A stretch of 20,442 nt of DNA. It comes from an uncultured Micrococcales bacterium (GTDB taxonomy: Bacteria > Actinomycetota > Actinomycetes > Actinomycetales > Microbacteriaceae). The stretch spans positions 1 through 20,442 of the forward strand of contig CAJXVY010000001.1 in NCBI GenBank assembly GCA_913062665.1, read 5' to 3'. This document shows positions 8,085-15,703 of this stretch, in pieces; the first letter of the stretch is position 1; each line of letters begins with the position of its first letter. A program made the position numbers and the translations under genes. A model generated the notes under the pieces. It was not told the DNA's origin and did not search any database. It saw only the letters and a program-made list of their open reading frames with translations.

Positions 8085-8613
8085 TATCCGACTGAGTTGG
8101 CTTACTTGCATCCAGGGTGGAAAGTTGGCCCTCGATGTATTCGCGGAGCTCACGGCGGTAGCGAGTTTCAAATTCTTTCAGCTCACGAATTTCTGATTCA
8201 ACAGAGGAGCGTTCTGTTTCAAGCTTTGCAAGTTCCTGTCGAACTTGATTCTCTGCTTCTCGAACCAGCCTGTTGGCAGTCTCTTGCCCCTCTTGAACCA
8301 GCTCATCTCGCTTGGCTACGCCTTCACTGACGTGCTGCTCGTGAAGTTTGCGAGCCAGGGCTAGAAGATTGTGACTGGACTCTTCAGGTGTGTCACCTTC
8401 AGCTGTCGTGGTATCAATTTTTGGCGGCTGGTATTCGGCAACTGGTGCTGGAACGCTGCCTCCACTGCGAAGCTCTTCGTTCTCCTTTGTAAGGCGACGC
8501 ATTTCCTCGACTACCTCGTCTAGGAAATCATCAACCTCATCCTGGTCGTAACCGTCACGGAATTTGGTGGTTGTAAACCTTTTGCTAACCACGTCTTCGG
8601 GTGTTAGTGCCAT
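8068..8613 (-). CDS. divIVA: Polar growth/septum-site protein DivIVA (Wag31-like)
   Basis: DivIVA senses negative membrane curvature at poles and septa, and in Actinobacteria it directs tip growth and cell shape. The 181-residue protein has the conserved N-terminal lipid-binding domain (residues 1-50, with the signature KFRDGYDQDEVDDFLDEV at 17-34) running into a short coiled coil. A proline- and threonine-rich linker (about 51-78) follows, then a long coiled coil at about 80-165 rich in E, R and L, and a polar acidic tail. The shape matches Wag31; whether the linker threonines are phosphorylated, as in mycobacteria, cannot be seen here. The ATG at 8613 has GAGG at 8619-8622. A separate promoter just upstream suggests it can be expressed independently of sepF and yggT. 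lspA overlaps its 3' end. Confidence 0.96.
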   Translation of the reverse strand: MALTPEDVVSKRFTTTKFRDGYDQDEVDDFLDEVVEEMRRLTKENEELRSGGSVPAPVAEYQPPKIDTTTAEGDTPEESSHNLLALARKLHEQHVSEGVAKRDELVQEGQETANRLVREAENQVRQELAKLETERSSVESEIRELKEFETRYRRELREYIEGQLSTLDASKPTQSDNADEE

Positions 8614-8656
8614 TGCAGCCTCACTACTTTCTCAGAACTCAAAGTTCCAGTTTAGA

Positions 8657-8685
8657 AGTTTAAATCAAATTAAGAAACCTGCCAA
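8657..8685 (-). promoter_or_regulatory. Sigma-70-type promoter for divIVA
   Basis: On the minus strand TTGGCA (8685-8680, five of six bases matching TTGACA) is followed by a 17-base spacer and TAAACT (8662-8657, a TANNNT box). Transcription would start near 8650, giving a leader of roughly 36 bases before the divIVA ATG. The -35 lies in the last codons of yggT. Spacing and both boxes are good, so this is the best promoter by sequence in the window, but it is not tested. Confidence 0.55.
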
Positions 8686-8955
8686 AATCGACTGCAGAAT
8701 CGATAAACCGATAAGCACAATAATGAAGGCGAAGTCCAGGGATATTCCTCCCAAATTTAGCGGTGGAATGAATCGACGAATAAACCTAAGCGGTGGATCG
8801 GTAAGGGTGTATACGACCTCGAGAATTGGAACCAGGATGCCCGATGGTCTCCAGCCCCTGGAGAAACTCATGACTAAATCCGAAATCAGCCTGATGATCA
8901 GAACCCACCAATAAATATCGAGGGCCAGAATTAGGAGCGCAATTATGAAATCCAT
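8665..8955 (-). CDS. yggT: YggT family membrane protein
   Basis: This 96-residue integral membrane protein has two hydrophobic segments at about 3-24 and 72-94, joined by a basic loop with the family motif TDPPLRFIRRFIPP. YggT-family proteins sit between sepF and divIVA in many Gram-positive genomes and are thought to take part in cell division or membrane organisation, but the biochemical role is unsettled. The ATG at 8955 directly follows the sepF TAA (TAAATG), so the two should be cotranslated. The end of the gene carries the divIVA -35 box. Length, topology and position all agree with the family. Confidence 0.9.
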   Translation of the reverse strand: MDFIIALLILALDIYWWVLIIRLISDLVMSFSRGWRPSGILVPILEVVYTLTDPPLRFIRRFIPPLNLGGISLDFAFIIVLIGLSILQSILAGFLI

Positions 8956-9357
8956 TTAGCTAAGGAGTTCTTCCTCTTCCTCCGAAGACTCCTCACCGTG
9001 ATTTACATTCACGTTTGTGGGACTGAGGACAAAAACCTTCGGCGTAACCCGTTTGAGATGACCCTCAAGACCGGCTTTCAGGCCAAGCATGAAATCAAGG
9101 ATGCGCTTGGCGTCGGCCTCGCTCATGTCTCCTATGTTGACAATCACTGGGACACCCTGGCGGAACACCTCCGCGATATCTTTTGCATCTGCGTACTCTT
9201 TGGCCTCAATTGTGTATATGTCACTCATGTCACCACTGGACTTTCTGACTGGCTTTGATGGCTGCGGCTTTGGTCTTGAAGTGACCTGCTCGGGCTTGGC
9301 CTGATTCTCGGACTGTGAAAAGCCCAAAAAACTCATAAAACTGTCCCACGCGCCCAT
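8956..9357 (-). CDS. sepF: Cell division protein SepF
   Basis: SepF binds the FtsZ C-terminal tail and tethers the ring to the membrane, which matters here because no ftsA is in the cluster. The 133-residue protein begins with a probable amphipathic membrane helix (MGAWDSFMSFLGF, residues 1-13), then a variable proline-, lysine- and serine-rich linker to about 45. The SepF core spans about 46-117 and includes QGVPVIVNIGDM and the KRVTPKVFVLSPTNV ending. A strongly acidic tail (residues 121-130) closes it. The ATG at 9357 has a perfect AGGAGG at 9362-9367. It follows yggS by 33 bases, and those bases hold only the ribosome binding site. Cotranscription with ftsZ and yggS is likely. Confidence 0.96.
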   Translation of the reverse strand: MGAWDSFMSFLGFSQSENQAKPEQVTSRPKPQPSKPVRKSSGDMSDIYTIEAKEYADAKDIAEVFRQGVPVIVNIGDMSEADAKRILDFMLGLKAGLEGHLKRVTPKVFVLSPTNVNVNHGEESSEEEEELLS

Positions 9358-9390
9358 TTATCCTCCTAGTCACCTACAAGATTATTCGCT

Positions 9391-10050
9391 TCAGTGGCTG
9401 TTGCCAGTAATTAGGCTCCCAATCCTGAGGTGTGTCGCTCCATAAGCAATAGCTTGCTCGAAATCAGCACTCATCCCTGCCGAGATTTGATTAGCCGTCG
9501 GATTCACTGTCTGCAGAATTTGACTGGCTCTTGCGACTCTTTCAAATTCACGCTCGGGCTCAACATCCAGTCCGCCAACTGCCATAACCCCAACTAGCTC
9601 AAGGCTACTCACTTCCATCACCTGATTGGCAAAAGCGTCTAAGTCCTCAGGGTTTATTCCTCCCCGATTGGGGTCATCGGTCAAGTTCATCTGAATAAAC
9701 ACGTTCAGGTTGGCCTCCCTCTTTGCTAGCTCTCTCAGCAACGACTGCCGATCCAGTGAGTGCAAGAAACTGGCATAGTTCAATACAGATTTGACCTTAT
9801 TCGATTGCAACTGCCCAATGAAGTGCCATCGGTAATCATTTTGACCAGGAGCAAACTCCATTGCCTTCGGCGATGCCTCCTGATCTCGATTCTCGCCAAA
9901 ATCCCGCTCACCCAGATTGTAAAGTTCCCTCACCAGATCGACAGGGTGATTCTTTGTTACAACAACAAGGGTTGGTTCATCTCTGCCAGAGGCTTTTGAT
10001 GCCGAAGTGATCCGGTCACGGACCGCTTGAAGTCTCTGTTCTAGGTTCAA
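9391..10050 (-). CDS. yggS: YggS-family pyridoxal phosphate homeostasis protein (PLPBP)
   Basis: Members of this family are single-domain, alanine-racemase-fold proteins that bind pyridoxal 5'-phosphate and buffer its level; no enzyme activity is established. The 219-residue protein has the PLP lysine K33 in VVVTKNHPV, then [24 protein letters not shown] (about 75-85) and the phosphate-binding C-terminal motif [27 protein letters not shown] at about 192-218. The TTG start at 10050 overlaps the ftsZ TGA (TTGA). No distinct Shine-Dalgarno is seen, so it probably depends on coupling to ftsZ. The location between ftsZ and sepF is the usual one (ylmE in Bacillus). The family call is sure; why it belongs to the division cluster is not. 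Confidence 0.95.
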   Translation of the reverse strand: MNLEQRLQAVRDRITSASKASGRDEPTLVVVTKNHPVDLVRELYNLGERDFGENRDQEASPKAMEFAPGQNDYRWHFIGQLQSNKVKSVLNYASFLHSLDRQSLLRELAKREANLNVFIQMNLTDDPNRGGINPEDLDAFANQVMEVSSLELVGVMAVGGLDVEPEREFERVARASQILQTVNPTANQISAGMSADFEQAIAYGATHLRIGSLITGNSH

Positions 10051-11240
10051 GACAAGAAATCTGGAATGTCCAAATCGTCACCCCAAGAGTCATCTCGCTT
10101 GGAGTTCACTTTTTCCTTTTCAGGCTCTGGTTGCTCTTCAAACGTGGGCTCCTCTATTTCCAGCTCTACCGGTTCGATATCGAAGTCTTCATGAGCAACT
10201 TCCTCTTCATCCTGGGCGTCATTCATGATCTCAGCACCCACGGAAGCTAGGGCAGCAGCACCCATCTCCCTGCTGTAATCCTTTTTGGGAAGACCCTCAG
10301 TGTCGAAACCAGCGGCAATCACAGTGATCCGAACTTCATCACCCAAGGTGTCGTCGATATTTGCACCAAAGATTATGTTCGCCTCTGGGTTCACAGCTTC
10401 TTGAACCAATCTGGCCGCTTCATCTATCTCATGCAAACCGATATCACTGGCGCCTTGGATGAGCAGCAAAACTCCGTGTGCCCCCTCAATGCTCGCCTCC
10501 AGCAAAGGAGAAGATACGGCAATTTCACTTGCCCGTATTGCCCGGTCCTCACCCTTTGCGGTTCCGATTCCCATCAGTGCACTGCCCGCGTTCTGCATCA
10601 CTGATTTCACATCCGCAAAGTCAAGGTTTATAAGCCCTGGAATGATAATCAATTCACTGATTCCCTGAACTCCTGCGCGAAGTACATCGTCGGCGGTGAA
10701 GAATGCCTCAACCGCGCTTATGTTTTTATTGGTCATTTCCAACAATCTTTGGTTTGGAACCACTATCAGTGTGTCCACCTCACCGCTGAGAACCTTGATG
10801 CCGTCCTCGGCCTGCACAGCCCGACGCTTTCCCTCGAAGTTGAATGGTCTGGTCACAACTCCAACTGTTAGTGCCCCGAGTTGTTTTGAGATTTTTGCCA
10901 CCACCGGCGCAGCTCCAGTGCCAGTTCCTCCGCCTTCTCCAGCGGTAACGAACACCATGTCGCTCCCCCGAAGAGCCACTTCAATTTCATCAGCGTGATC
11001 CTCGGCTGCTCGACGTCCCACTTCCGGGTCAGCTCCGGCACCCAGTCCCCTAGTGTTGTCACGGCCTATATCTAGCTTTACGTCAGCATCGCTCATAAGC
11101 AGCGCTTGACTGTCTGTGTTTATAGCGACAAATTCAACACCCTTTAGACCTGCCTGAATCATGCGGTTGAGGGCATTAACCCCACCACCGCCAACTCCAA
11201 CAACCTTGATAACGGCCCTGTGGTTGAGACTCTCTGCCAC
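10047..11240 (-). CDS. ftsZ: Cell division GTPase FtsZ
   Basis: FtsZ is the tubulin homologue that polymerises into the Z ring at the division site. The 397-residue protein has the nucleotide-binding N-terminal domain with [16 protein letters not shown] (12-27), the tubulin signature GGGTGTG at 103-109, and the T7 catalytic loop NLDFADV (205-211) with D207 and D210. After about residue 320 comes a long, glutamate-rich, disordered linker, ending in the conserved C-terminal peptide DDLDIPDFL that binds SepF. The start is GTG at 11240, with GGAGGAG at 11245-11251. A 146-base gap precedes it, the largest in the cluster, with dyads and a -10-like box, so ftsZ probably has its own promoter. Its TGA overlaps the yggS TTG. 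Confidence 0.98.
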   Translation of the reverse strand: MAESLNHRAVIKVVGVGGGGVNALNRMIQAGLKGVEFVAINTDSQALLMSDADVKLDIGRDNTRGLGAGADPEVGRRAAEDHADEIEVALRGSDMVFVTAGEGGGTGTGAAPVVAKISKQLGALTVGVVTRPFNFEGKRRAVQAEDGIKVLSGEVDTLIVVPNQRLLEMTNKNISAVEAFFTADDVLRAGVQGISELIIIPGLINLDFADVKSVMQNAGSALMGIGTAKGEDRAIRASEIAVSSPLLEASIEGAHGVLLLIQGASDIGLHEIDEAARLVQEAVNPEANIIFGANIDDTLGDEVRITVIAAGFDTEGLPKKDYSREMGAAALASVGAEIMNDAQDEEEVAHEDFDIEPVELEIEEPTFEEQPEPEKEKVNSKRDDSWGDDLDIPDFLS

Positions 11241-11386
11241 GGAACTCCTCCAAACCCTAAAAACCTTGAACCTTTACCTTAGGTTTAGGCTCAATGCATC
11301 CTTTTTGAATGCGCGAAAAAGGTAGGCCCTGTGGGCAACTAACCGCGTCAGGAGCTATGGCGTGTTGCGCTAAAAAATTAACCCTT
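11241..11386 (-). promoter_or_regulatory. ftsZ upstream region with candidate promoter
   Basis: This is the largest gap between genes in the window. On the minus strand TAAGGT (11281-11276) is a TANNNT -10 box that would give a leader of about 28 bases holding the GGAGGAG Shine-Dalgarno. The same TAAGGT, followed by a similar A/G-rich stretch, occurs upstream of hisD. The -35 position reads AAAGGA, a poor match, and lies in the arm of an inverted repeat. That could mean a regulated promoter. No RNA gene, small ORF or T-tailed terminator stem was found. Confidence 0.4.
11300..11322. repeat. Perfect inverted repeat upstream of ftsZ
   Basis: CCTTTTT (11300-11306) and AAAAAGG (11316-11322) form a perfect seven-base dyad around a nine-base GC-rich centre (GAATGCGCG). 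It is not followed by a T run on either strand, so it does not look like an intrinsic terminator. On the minus strand one arm overlaps the expected -35 of the ftsZ promoter candidate, which fits an operator. A second, imperfect dyad (CCTAAA at 11256-11261 with TTTAGG at 11284-11289) brackets the -10 box. Confidence 0.45.
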
Positions 11387-12151
11387 TTAGAAATCGCGGT
11401 AAACAACTACCGGCGCCAATGGTGCGCTGACGTCAAAATCCACCTGTTCAGTCTGGTTTGCGATGAGTGTTTGCAAAACCTCATGCTTTAGCACCGCATC
11501 CGAATCATCGCCCCAAATCACTCTCGTGCCATCCCTGAGCGCTAACTCAATGCTGTCTTGACTGTTCAGAGTTACAAGCGAGACCTCGCGATAAAGACCT
11601 AGTGGCAGAGACAACAAGACATCTACGGCAGATCTGTACTTCGAGGATTCAGCAGGGTCATCAACCACCACCACCCTGGGTATTTGCTCACCTGAAAAAG
11701 GGCTTAGGCGAACCCCTGCCGCGTCAAATATGAATTGCCCATCACTAGTTATGACGGTTGCGATGGGTTGACGCTCTCTTATTCTTATGACCAACCCGTG
11801 AGGTGGCCTGGATTGAATTGCGAAGGACTCAACGGTCGAAAACTGAGAGAGCATCTGCTCCACCTGCTCATCACTCACTGTAGTGAGAGGTTGTCCAAGT
11901 AAATCAGCCGTTGCAGCTGACAACTCTTGATCGGTCATTAGCTGATTTCCTTCGAAATTGATTTTTTCAATTGCAAGAAGCGGTGTTTGAAAAGTCGCTA
12001 AAACCAGTCCGAGCAATGCGATGAATCCAGTCAACAGAGAGCCTGCCAGTATCCGGCTGGCCAAATATCCGCCGGCTTCCCTCTTGGCTAGCTTTTTTTG
12101 AAGCCTGGCCTGTTTACGCAGTGTTTTCAGCTGCCTCCTCTGATCCCCCAC
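11387..12151 (-). CDS. ftsQ: Cell division protein FtsQ (POTRA domain)
   Basis: FtsQ is a bitopic membrane protein that links FtsL/FtsB and the septal synthase in the divisome. From the GTG at 12151 the product has 254 residues. A basic cytoplasmic tail (QRRQLKTLRKQARLQKKLAKR) precedes one membrane helix at about 32-53. An extracytoplasmic POTRA domain begins near LLAIEKINFEGNQLMTDQEL (58-77), and the beta domain runs to the C-terminus with RIRERQPIATV. The frame extends upstream to 12205, but I prefer the GTG because it overlaps the murC TAG by one base and has a GGAG five bases upstream. The extra 18 residues would lie wholly inside murC. The stop is followed by the ftsZ upstream gap. Sequence conservation in this family is low; position and topology support the call. 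Confidence 0.93.
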   Translation of the reverse strand: MGDQRRQLKTLRKQARLQKKLAKREAGGYLASRILAGSLLTGFIALLGLVLATFQTPLLAIEKINFEGNQLMTDQELSAATADLLGQPLTTVSDEQVEQMLSQFSTVESFAIQSRPPHGLVIRIRERQPIATVITSDGQFIFDAAGVRLSPFSGEQIPRVVVVDDPAESSKYRSAVDVLLSLPLGLYREVSLVTLNSQDSIELALRDGTRVIWGDDSDAVLKHEVLQTLIANQTEQVDFDVSAPLAPVVVYRDF

Positions 12152-13533
12152 TATTTCTCCAAGGACTCCAGAAGTTCCGGACACATTTTGTAGATATCTC
12201 CACACCCCATGGTGATAACAAAGTCGCCTTCAGTGGCTAAATTGGATACATAATCGGCAACACTTGACCACTCAGGAAGGTAGTGCACCTTCTGCTTATT
12301 CTGGAAGTGATTCACAATCAACTCTCCGGTGACGCCGGGTTCGGGGTCTTCTCTCGCAGGATAAATGTCAGTGACAATAACCTCATCGCTCAAAGAGAGG
12401 ACTTCCGCAAATTGCTTTTGAAAAATCCGAGTGCGGCTAAAAAGATGGGGCTGAAAAACGGTAATCAGACGCCCGCCGGAATTAGACGCCCGAGCGCCCC
12501 TCAGTGCGGCCTCTACCTCTGTTGGGTGGTGAGCGAAGTCGTCATACACCCTCACTCCGCGCACCTCCCCGTGAAGCTCAAACCTTCGCTCCGCCCCCTG
12601 GTAATTGGCTACCGCCTGGCAGCTTTGCTCAAATCCAAAACCTAGACCCACCAGAACTGAAATTGCTGCAGCAGCGTTTTGAGCATTATGCTCACCGGCA
12701 ATGCTTAGCTCGAGTTTCTGAGAGCTTTCGCCATGATTGAGTGAAAAAGAAACCTTCGGTCCAGATGCGTCAACATCACTGATCTGAATCTCCGAGTTCT
12801 GGTAGCCAAAGCCAATGGTTCCGGGCTTTTTGCCCACGGATAATTTCTGACATCCAGCGTCGGAGGAATTAATCACGGCAAATTCATTGGCGTTGGAGGC
12901 AAAAGTGTCAAAAGCGTCAAAAAACGCATCACTTGACCCATAGTGATCTAGGTGGTCGGCATCCACATTGGTAATAACCGCAATGTCGGTGTCATAGTGC
13001 AAAAAAGACCCATCCGATTCATCCGCCTCAATTACAAATAGCTCCCCCTTGCCATGGTCGCTACTCACGCCGTATTCGACAATTACCCCTCCATTAACAA
13101 AACTTGGGTCAGCGCCAAGAGACTTCAAAGCTGTGATGATCATCCCTGTCGTGGTTGTTTTACCGTGTGCTCCAGCAACAGCTATCAACCTGTGTGAACT
13201 GGCAATGCTGGAGAGCAAGACAGCACGATGCAATACGGGCAACCCAAGCTTTAGCGCTTTTTGATACTCCGGGTTGTCCTGCCATAGCGCTCCGGTGACC
13301 ACCACCGTGTCGGCATCCCCTAAGTTTTTGGCATCGTGACCGATATGGATTTCAGCACCCAGCTCAATTAGCGAGTCAATGTTGCCGCTGCCTCGAACAT
13401 CACTGCCTGTTACTTTATGGCCAGATTTTATTAGCAACCGAGCCAAGCCGCTCATGCCTGAGCCGCCGATGCCAATAAAGTGAACGTGTCCAAGCTCTGC
13501 GGGAACCTCCACTGAAAAATCAGGACTAATCAC
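12151..13533 (-). CDS. murC: UDP-N-acetylmuramate--L-alanine ligase
   Basis: MurC uses ATP to join L-alanine, the first peptide residue, to UDP-MurNAc in the cytoplasm. The 460-residue protein has all three Mur ligase domains: the Rossmann-like N-terminal domain with HFIGIGGSGMSGLARLL (18-34), the ATP-binding central domain with P-loop GAHGKTTTT at 121-129 and the ITNVDADHLDHYG motif, and the C-terminal domain with VYDDFAHHPTEV and FQPHLFSRT. The start is GTG at 13533, overlapping the murG TGA as GTGA. The TAG stop overlaps the ftsQ GTG. The gene order murG-murC-ftsQ is that of typical Gram-positive dcw clusters. No missing catalytic residue was noticed. Confidence 0.97.
   Translation of the reverse strand: MISPDFSVEVPAELGHVHFIGIGGSGMSGLARLLIKSGHKVTGSDVRGSGNIDSLIELGAEIHIGHDAKNLGDADTVVVTGALWQDNPEYQKALKLGLPVLHRAVLLSSIASSHRLIAVAGAHGKTTTTGMIITALKSLGADPSFVNGGVIVEYGVSSDHGKGELFVIEADESDGSFLHYDTDIAVITNVDADHLDHYGSSDAFFDAFDTFASNANEFAVINSSDAGCQKLSVGKKPGTIGFGYQNSEIQISDVDASGPKVSFSLNHGESSQKLELSIAGEHNAQNAAAAISVLVGLGFGFEQSCQAVANYQGAERRFELHGEVRGVRVYDDFAHHPTEVEAALRGARASNSGGRLITVFQPHLFSRTRIFQKQFAEVLSLSDEVIVTDIYPAREDPEPGVTGELIVNHFQNKQKVHYLPEWSSVADYVSNLATEGDFVITMGCGDIYKMCPELLESLEK
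12157..12160 (-). promoter_or_regulatory. ftsQ ribosome binding site that decides the start
   Basis: GGAG lies five bases before a GTG (12151-12149) that overlaps the murC TAG stop by one base. The longer frame starting at 12205 lies wholly inside murC, so this site supports the shorter ftsQ. Confidence 0.6.
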
Positions 13534-14576
13534 TTAATTGCCTCCAGGGCCATTTCCACCAATCTCTCAGTGGCGTCCAACTTGCCAAAAGACTGCATTT
13601 TCCGACCCATCTCTGAAAGTTTCTTCTTTGAGCTAAGAATCGGGATTAGCTCACGGTTTATATATTCTGCATCGAAATCTCTATCCTCAACCATCAGCGC
13701 TGCCTCTGATTCCACCAGTTGTGCAACGTTGTATCTCTGCTCCCCGTTACCTACTGGGTAAGGAATGAATAGTGCCGGCACCCCCAGAGCGGTCAGCTCA
13801 CTAACCGTTGCGGCACCCGCTCTGCTGATTGCAAAATCACTTGCGCGAATGGCAAGTTCCATGCGATTGCAATAGCCAACTCGAACATATCCTTCAGAAA
13901 TCTTCTCTGCCAGATCATTGTTCTGGCCGGCTATGTGATAAATCTGAACCCCAGCATCTTTCAGTTTCTGACTAGCCTCAATCACAGCCTTGTTTATCCT
14001 CTGTGCTCCCTGCGAGCCGCCAGTAACCATAAGCACCGGCTTCGCAGGATCCAGCCCCAGTTCAACGCGCGCTTGCTGGATGTCGTAGTCCTTGCTAGCT
14101 GGTATCTCTGCTCTTAGCGGCACGCCAATCATGCGTCCCCTTAGTTTTCCTGGAAAGCTAATCGCTACATGGCTTGTGAACCTTGAGCCAAACTTATTTG
14201 CTATTCCCGGTAGGGCATTGGCCTCGTGAATTACAAGTGGCTTTGAGAACAGTTTTGCAGCCAAATAGACAGGAGCAGAAACATATCCCCCGAAGCCAAT
14301 GACGCAGTCACAGGCTCTAACCCGCTTTCTCAAGCTGAAGGCAATTGCCAAAAACCTGAATGGAAAAATCAGCAGGCTAAGACTGAGTTTTCTTGGGAAT
14401 GGAAGTTTCGGGATAAAGCTCAACTTATAGCCCCGCTCTGGGACAAGCCTTGACTCAAGGCCCTCTTTGGTTCCCACGACTTCAATCTGGTGGCCTAAAT
14501 CTGCCAAATGATCTGCAGTAGCCAAGAGCGGATTCACATGCCCTGCGGTTCCGCCTCCCGCCAGTAAAAACCTCAA
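13530..14576 (-). CDS. murG: UDP-GlcNAc:lipid I N-acetylglucosaminyltransferase MurG
   Basis: MurG transfers GlcNAc to lipid I to give lipid II at the inner face of the membrane. The 348-residue, two-domain GT-B protein has the N-terminal glycine loop LLAGGGTAGHVNP (4-16), GFGGYVSAP (94-102) and HEANALPG (117-124). In the donor-binding C-terminal domain it has TGGSQGAQRIN (185-195), SRAGAATVSEL (251-261) and the P-x-P loop with the EQRYN segment near 279-283. The start is TTG at 14576, overlapping the ftsW TGA (TTGA). No strong Shine-Dalgarno is seen, so translation probably depends on coupling to ftsW. The hydrophobic patch LSLLIFPFRFLAIAF (67-81) would face the membrane. Confidence 0.96.
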   Translation of the reverse strand: MRFLLAGGGTAGHVNPLLATADHLADLGHQIEVVGTKEGLESRLVPERGYKLSFIPKLPFPRKLSLSLLIFPFRFLAIAFSLRKRVRACDCVIGFGGYVSAPVYLAAKLFSKPLVIHEANALPGIANKFGSRFTSHVAISFPGKLRGRMIGVPLRAEIPASKDYDIQQARVELGLDPAKPVLMVTGGSQGAQRINKAVIEASQKLKDAGVQIYHIAGQNNDLAEKISEGYVRVGYCNRMELAIRASDFAISRAGAATVSELTALGVPALFIPYPVGNGEQRYNVAQLVESEAALMVEDRDFDAEYINRELIPILSSKKKLSEMGRKMQSFGKLDATERLVEMALEAIK

Positions 14577-15703
14577 GTCTTGACCAACTTCTTCGACTTC
14601 TGCTCCGTTGCATGTCTCGATCTCTCAATTGCCAGGACCACCCCGATTGCCCCCAGTGTTGCAATCAGTGAAGAGCCACCTGCAGAGATAAGAGGCAAGG
14701 GAACACCCAGAACAGGAAGAGCTCCCAAAACCACTGAAATATTAATAAATGCCTGCATGATTATCCAGGTCATCACCCCGCCAACCACGAGCATTTGAAA
14801 CGGGTCATTGTTTTTGTGAATAAGCACCATAAATGTCACCGCCAGAGCGATAAACAAGGCAACAACGCCGAAAGCTCCAATTAGGCCAAGCTCTTCACCA
14901 ATGATTGCGAATATGAAGTCGTTTTCAACCTCTGGAATCCAGGACCACTTGAGTTTAGATTTGCCCAAACCTGTCCCGAATAATCCACCTGCGGCCAATG
15001 CCCAGGTTCCGTGCTCGTACTGCCATCTGACGCCCATAGGGTCTGCCGAATCAGGAAAAAGCCATGCTTGAAACCTTGCGGAACGGCTTGCGGAGGACAT
15101 GATTGCACCAACACCCAATACGGACCCAAGGGCTACAACACTGAGTAAATGGCTCCAGCGCATTCCGGCAAGTGCAAACATACCCACGCCCAAAACCGCA
15201 ATTACTATTCCAGTTCCAACATCTCGACCGAAACCAGCAACCAATCCAAGCGAAACAGCCAAAAACCCCATCGGCACAAGCCATGTTTTGAAATATTCCC
15301 GATTGTGAAAGTTACTGGCAATAATCGCCGCCGTAGCCATAATCAATCCAAGTTTCAAAAATTCACTGGGCTGCAGGGTAATCGGTCCGATTTCCAGCCA
15401 GTTTCTGTTTCCGTTGATGTCAGCACCGAAAATTACTGTGAGTATTTGCAGAACTAAAGTGGAGAATAAGGCTGCTGGAGCAAGAGAGCGAATCCATGAC
15501 ACCGGAACCCTTGAAACCACCAGCATTACCGCCAGGCCGATCCCGGCGTAGATTGCTTGTCGTCCAAACACGTTATAGGCAGAGTTGGTCTGACGAAGTG
15601 AATCAACAGCGCTTGCGCTGGCGACCATAACCAGCCCAAAAATTACCAACAAAAGTGTCAGTCCCAGCAAGAAATAGAAGGGCTTGGATTCGTTGCGAAT
15701 CAA
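14573..15703 (-). CDS. ftsW: SEDS peptidoglycan glycosyltransferase FtsW
   Basis: FtsW polymerises lipid II into glycan at the septum together with a class B penicillin-binding protein. The 376-residue protein is strongly hydrophobic, with about ten membrane segments. SEDS motifs are visible: NGNRNWLEIGPITLQPSEFLKL (97-118), DVGTGIVI, the large extracytoplasmic loop with WQYEHGTWALAAGGLFGTGLG and PEVENDFIFAIIGEELG, which contains the essential aspartate at about D262, and the C-terminal PLPLISAGGSSL. The tail after the last helix is short and basic. The start is TTG at 15703 with a GGAGGG close upstream, overlapping the murD TGA. I call FtsW rather than RodA because of its place between murD and murG; sequence alone is less decisive. 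Confidence 0.95.
   Translation of the reverse strand: MIRNESKPFYFLLGLTLLLVIFGLVMVASASAVDSLRQTNSAYNVFGRQAIYAGIGLAVMLVVSRVPVSWIRSLAPAALFSTLVLQILTVIFGADINGNRNWLEIGPITLQPSEFLKLGLIMATAAIIASNFHNREYFKTWLVPMGFLAVSLGLVAGFGRDVGTGIVIAVLGVGMFALAGMRWSHLLSVVALGSVLGVGAIMSSASRSARFQAWLFPDSADPMGVRWQYEHGTWALAAGGLFGTGLGKSKLKWSWIPEVENDFIFAIIGEELGLIGAFGVVALFIALAVTFMVLIHKNNDPFQMLVVGGVMTWIIMQAFINISVVLGALPVLGVPLPLISAGGSSLIATLGAIGVVLAIERSRHATEQKSKKLVKT

Noticed and set aside
7599..8171. A 190-residue LspA starting at 8171
   Set aside because: The extra N-terminus is inside divIVA and has no family counterpart; the ATG at 8084 gives the normal length and places the first membrane helix at the N-terminus.
8635..8647. 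Small palindrome GAACT-CAA-AGTTC upstream of divIVA
   Set aside because: Five-base arms with a three-base loop and no flanking extension; too weak to call an operator or terminator.
11300..11322. Intrinsic terminator of the ftsQ operon
   Set aside because: The stem is seven pairs, five of them A-T, and no T run follows on either strand.
11331..11345. TTGCCC-like -35 box for ftsZ at minus-strand 11338-11333
   Set aside because: No TANNNT box lies 16-18 bases downstream of it, so it does not make a promoter with the observed -10.
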